Assembly (NCBI GenBank): GCA_036310005.1
Contig: JAXJSP010000006.1
Coordinates: 13,744 to 77,743, forward strand
Direction: 5' to 3'
DNA: 64,000 nt
Origin: JAXJSP01 sp036310005
GTDB lineage: Bacteria > Bacillota > Clostridia > Oscillospirales > Acutalibacteraceae
A program made the translations under genes and the position numbers. Shown here in pieces: positions 61,586-64,000 of the stretch. The stretch's first letter is position 1. Each line of letters opens with the position of its first letter. The notes below the pieces were generated by a model, which was not told where the DNA came from, did not search any database, and saw only the letters and a list, made by a program, of their open reading frames with translations.

Positions 61586-63505
61586 ATGAAAAAGTTTATT
61601 TCACTGTTTTTAACCTTTTGTTTCTTAATTTCCGCATTAGTTTCCTGCGGCGAGGCTGAAAGCACATCAACAGCAACAACCATTTCTGCGCCAAGTATTG
61701 TGGGCAGTTGGTCTTATACTTCTGATGAAGAACAAAATGTATTTAATTTCTATGAAGACGGTACATTATTAAACCAGGTTTATATGTTAGACCGCTATGC
61801 AAGAGAAGTTAAGGGTACATATACTTCTACAAGCAACGATGCAAGCAACGGTACAATAAACATTAAACTAAATAAAGATATTATTGATGCTACATACACA
61901 TTCGGAAAATACGATAATCTTGAACTTACATACAACGGTCAGACTTATTCTTATAATAAAGTTAAACCGTTTACAACCGATGATTACAAAGAAGAAAACG
62001 GTTATTTTACAGGCTTATGGGCCGATGTACCGATTCCTACCGATATGTTTGATGACGGACATTTTTCAGATGAAAGTCACGCATACAATTATGAAATCAA
62101 AGAATCTGAGCCTAAAGAGGCTGAATACGGTGTAAACTACAACTATTTCTTTGACACTGAAGAAAACGCTCAGGAAGCCTTTGCTAAATACTACACTTAC
62201 CTCCTTAAAGAAAACTTTTCTCTTCCTAAAGATTCCAAAACTTTAGCAAAGAAAATTGAAAAAAATGATTTAGACAGAGATGTTGACAAAGAATCTGAAT
62301 TTGAAATTTCAAGAAATATTTTAGTCAGCAATTACACCGGTGAAGAAATCGGTGTCGGACTTTGCTACGATTCATCAGAAAAAAGAGTTGTTCTCTCTGT
62401 AACTTTATTCAACGACGATTATGATCCTGATGATTATGTTGCAGACAGAAACATTAAAATTAATTATGTATATAAAAACGTAGTTGTTACAAAACACAGA
62501 AGCAACATTAATCCTAATAATTACCATATAGTTTCAACTGAAATTATCACAGGCGGAAACAACAACACAAATAACAACGGTAATAATACTACAACAAGCG
62601 GAACCGATAATACCGCAAGCGAAAACACAAACAACAACTCAACAGATCAGACAAGTTCGGCTCAAACACCTTCAAACGCAGGTATAGGGGATGTTGTTGA
62701 AGATGTTAAAGTTGAGAAGAAAGAGTTATCTGCTGACTTTAAGGCTGAGGCTGAAAGCGCTCAAAGGAGCGAGTCTATTGAAAATCATACTCCGATGGAT
62801 ACCGAGGCGCATGTTGTAAACATGACACTTTCAGACGAAGTTGTTTATGTAGAGATGGGAACTAAACAGGCAATCACCGCACAAATCACACCAAGTGAAG
62901 GTGTTGACACGGGCATTATGTGGACCAGCAGTAATGAAAATGTTGCCATTATTGATAAAGACGGTAATGTCTATGCTATGTCCCCCGGTGCTGCAACAAT
63001 TACCGCAACATCTTATGATACTGCGACAGGTATTTCAAGAGAAGCGACTGTTGTTGTTTATGCAAATCAAGGTAACAGTGAAGAAAGCACCAAACTTATT
63101 CAACTTATCAATGACCAGCGGTCTGCTAACGGTGCAGCCGGACTTAATGCAGAAATTAAAAACAATGCAAGACCGCAAGATACTCAAAAGTTATCTTATT
63201 TATCTAATGAACGCGCTTATGAAGAAGCATACGAAAACGACGGTACAATGGATAACACAAGACCGGACGGTTCCGATAATGCAACAATATTTGACGATTA
63301 TGAAGTTGTATCTAAATCAGATGTTACCTTCTATATCTGGGGTAAAGATTACGATGCGTCCACAGTAATCGAAAAGATTAAAGGCAGTGAAATTGGAAGC
63401 GTATTATTCACTTCAGGTGATTACGCATCAATCGGTGCCGGATACTTCAAAGATGATGCAAGCGGATGCATTTTCTGGTCAATTACTTTATTAAGAGTTG
63501 CTTAA
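61586..63505 (+). CDS. Lipoprotein with N-terminal lipocalin-like, Big2 and CAP-like domains
   Basis: 639 residues. MKKFISLFLTFCFLISALVSCGE: signal peptide with lipobox Cys. About 35-120 is a beta domain of the lipocalin-like DUF5640 type (VGSWSYTSDEEQNVFNFYEDG). About 325-365 is an Asn/Thr/Ser linker (NNNTNNNGNNTTTSG). About 415-490 is a Big2 immunoglobulin-like domain (TAQITPSEGVDTGIMWTSSN and VYAMSPGAATITATSYD). The last ~140 look like a CAP/SCP domain (IQLINDQRSANGAAGL, TRPDGSDNATIF, SIGAGYF, CIFWSITL) but without its usual His residues. ATG follows TATGGAGGT. Surface role inferred; activity uncertain. Confidence 0.8.
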   Translation: MKKFISLFLTFCFLISALVSCGEAESTSTATTISAPSIVGSWSYTSDEEQNVFNFYEDGTLLNQVYMLDRYAREVKGTYTSTSNDASNGTINIKLNKDIIDATYTFGKYDNLELTYNGQTYSYNKVKPFTTDDYKEENGYFTGLWADVPIPTDMFDDGHFSDESHAYNYEIKESEPKEAEYGVNYNYFFDTEENAQEAFAKYYTYLLKENFSLPKDSKTLAKKIEKNDLDRDVDKESEFEISRNILVSNYTGEEIGVGLCYDSSEKRVVLSVTLFNDDYDPDDYVADRNIKINYVYKNVVVTKHRSNINPNNYHIVSTEIITGGNNNTNNNGNNTTTSGTDNTASENTNNNSTDQTSSAQTPSNAGIGDVVEDVKVEKKELSADFKAEAESAQRSESIENHTPMDTEAHVVNMTLSDEVVYVEMGTKQAITAQITPSEGVDTGIMWTSSNENVAIIDKDGNVYAMSPGAATITATSYDTATGISREATVVVYANQGNSEESTKLIQLINDQRSANGAAGLNAEIKNNARPQDTQKLSYLSNERAYEEAYENDGTMDNTRPDGSDNATIFDDYEVVSKSDVTFYIWGKDYDASTVIEKIKGSEIGSVLFTSGDYASIGAGYFKDDASGCIFWSITLLRVA

Positions 63506-63544
63506 TTTAAAACAAATACATTTAATATACTAAATGTCTTTTAA

Positions 63545-63576
63545 GAGGCGCACTTCATTACGAAGTGCGCCTCTGT
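63545..63576 (+). terminator. Terminator of the CAP lipoprotein gene
   Basis: GAGGCGCACTTC (63545-63556), ATTAC, GAAGTGCGCCTC (63562-63573), then TGTTATATT. A 12-base perfect stem with a weak T tail. Confidence 0.75.
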
Positions 63577-63680
63577 TATATTCGCTGCGGCGGCAGATTC
63601 TATGGTTTTATAATACAAAAAGGGCAGTTTCAACTATCCTTTTTGTTAATTCAACAGCACCGACAGAACACAATATAGTC

Positions 63681-63832
63681 CGCCTCAGGCGGCTGCCACA
63701 GGCAGCGAGTGATATTGCTTTGCAGTTGTATTCGGGCTTTGTACGAGTTTTGTTTGCTTTTTGAGTTTTATTGAGAATATAACTTAAAACCAAAGGTTTT
63801 AATATTACTTTGCCGCAAGGCAAAATATCACT
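63681..63832. repeat. Palindrome-rich, MITE-like element
   Basis: Short perfect hairpins lie in series: CCGCCTCAGGCGG, GCTGCCACAGGCAGC, AAAACC-AAA-GGTTTT and TTTGCC-GCAA-GGCAAA. The left AGTGATATT (63708-63716) and right AATATCACT (63824-63832) are inverted copies enclosing ~125 bases. No reading frame of substance was found. This is probably a small non-coding repeat family of the genome; copy number cannot be seen here. Confidence 0.5.
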
Positions 63833-63882
63833 TAATCTTTTGTCTTTAAAAAATGAATAATATAAAAAGCAGTTTGTAAAAC

Positions 63883-64000
63883 TGAACTGCCCCAAATTGT
63901 ACGGACAGCACAAAAAAGCACCTAATGGTAGATAAAATTAAATTTTAAGCAACAAACTGATTTCGTTTTTCAATCGGAGTCAGTTTTGTTTTTAATTGAA
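63883..64000 (-). mobile_element. IS3-family insertion sequence, one end only
   Basis: TGAACTGCCCCAAATTGTAC (from 63883) resembles the terminal inverted repeat of IS150/IS3-group elements. It lies 62 bases outside the stop codon of a minus-strand transposase, the right place for the element's 3' end. The other end is beyond the window. The short bases just outside (AAAC) could contain the target duplication. Confidence 0.65.
63945..64000 (-). CDS. IS3-family transposase OrfB, C-terminal end
   Basis: Read on minus, the last codons before TAA (63947-63945) give QLKTKLTPIEKRNQFVA. This is the typical C-terminus of the DDE integrase domain in IS3-family OrfB (…LTPIE.R.Q…). Only 18 codons including the stop are in the window, so integrity of the gene cannot be judged. 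Confidence 0.7.
   Translation of the reverse strand, partial: QLKTKLTPIEKRNQFVA

Larger units (their letters stand above)
63506..63882. other. Gene-free stretch before the insertion sequence
   Basis: About 377 bases with the lipoprotein terminator, an A/T-rich spacer containing a loose inverted match (AAAAAGG... with CCTTTTT, 63619-63647) and the palindrome cluster. Base composition changes to more G+C in the hairpins. No plausible gene is seen; frames on both strands are short and repeat-derived. Confidence 0.6.

Noticed and set aside
63608..63913. Possible small gene on minus
   Set aside because: The frame runs through the palindromes and the IS end, has no ribosome site and resembles no protein.
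1..64000. CRISPR array, prophage, restriction or toxin-antitoxin modules
   Set aside because: No regularly spaced repeats and no phage structural, nuclease, methylase or toxin genes were seen on either strand.

Overview
The window reads as a chromosomal segment of a low-G+C, Gram-positive, strictly anaerobic, rod-shaped bacterium of the class Clostridia, perhaps an Oscillospirales/Ruminococcaceae-type gut or rumen organism. The class is supported by several things: Shine-Dalgarno sites of the AGGAGG type, frequent TTG starts, ribitol teichoic acid genes, a BY-kinase capsule regulator set, a flavodiiron protein with rubredoxin, sodium-pump decarboxylase subunits, and MreBCD with a rod-type PBP2. 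The finer placement is a guess from gene content and cannot be proved here.

Layout, left to right. 1-2931 is the first 977 codons of a very large secreted multidomain protein (minus strand, running off the left edge). 3256-3802 holds a DUF1292 gene, a 178-nt structured RNA that looks like 6S RNA, and a shared terminator. 3801-6249 is a pair of secreted wall/sugar hydrolases. 6296-8659 is a zinc-ribbon protein and a membrane glycosyltransferase. 8670-13186 is intracellular alpha-glucan breakdown (glycogen phosphorylase and a GH13 enzyme). 13506-22789 is a plus-strand surface-polymer region: degV, ymdB, the capsule tyrosine-kinase trio cpsCDB, then tarI, tarJ, tarG, tarH and a TagF/TarL-type polymerase, which together imply export of a ribitol-phosphate polymer. 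22895-26826 is a tight galK-galT-oadG-oadB operon, facing away from an AraC regulator at 27001. 27847-34318 is a housekeeping run (yceD-rpmF, DUF512 radical SAM, der, plsY, gpsA, birA, bioY). 34451-39668 has a small P-loop protein, pgi, a DD-carboxypeptidase homologue lacking its catalytic lysine, a phosphoesterase and a glycosyltransferase. 39760-47504 is ligA-sbcD-sbcC and the flavodiiron protein. 47654-47976 is a four-tRNA array (Val, Asp, Phe, Gly). 48073-53145 carries hslO, a methyltransferase, a DUF2185 protein, an orphan membrane protein, hisS and mgsA. 53158-61321 is the elongasome/division cluster (zapA, U32 peptidase, maf, mreBCD, PBP2, a MinD-like ATPase). 61586-63505 is a CAP/Big2 lipoprotein. 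63545-64000 is palindrome-rich DNA ending in a truncated IS3-family element.

Most of the window is ordinary core genome. The accessory or odd parts are the left-edge adhesin-like protein, the teichoic acid/capsule block, the gal-oad operon, the pseudo-carboxypeptidase, the shortened min region and the right-edge repeats plus insertion sequence. I see no CRISPR array, prophage, toxin-antitoxin pair or obvious defence island, and I found no convincing wholly new system. A recurrent small-scale theme is tight packing: five hairpins are shared with gene ends (three between converging genes), and in several the stop codon lies inside the stem.
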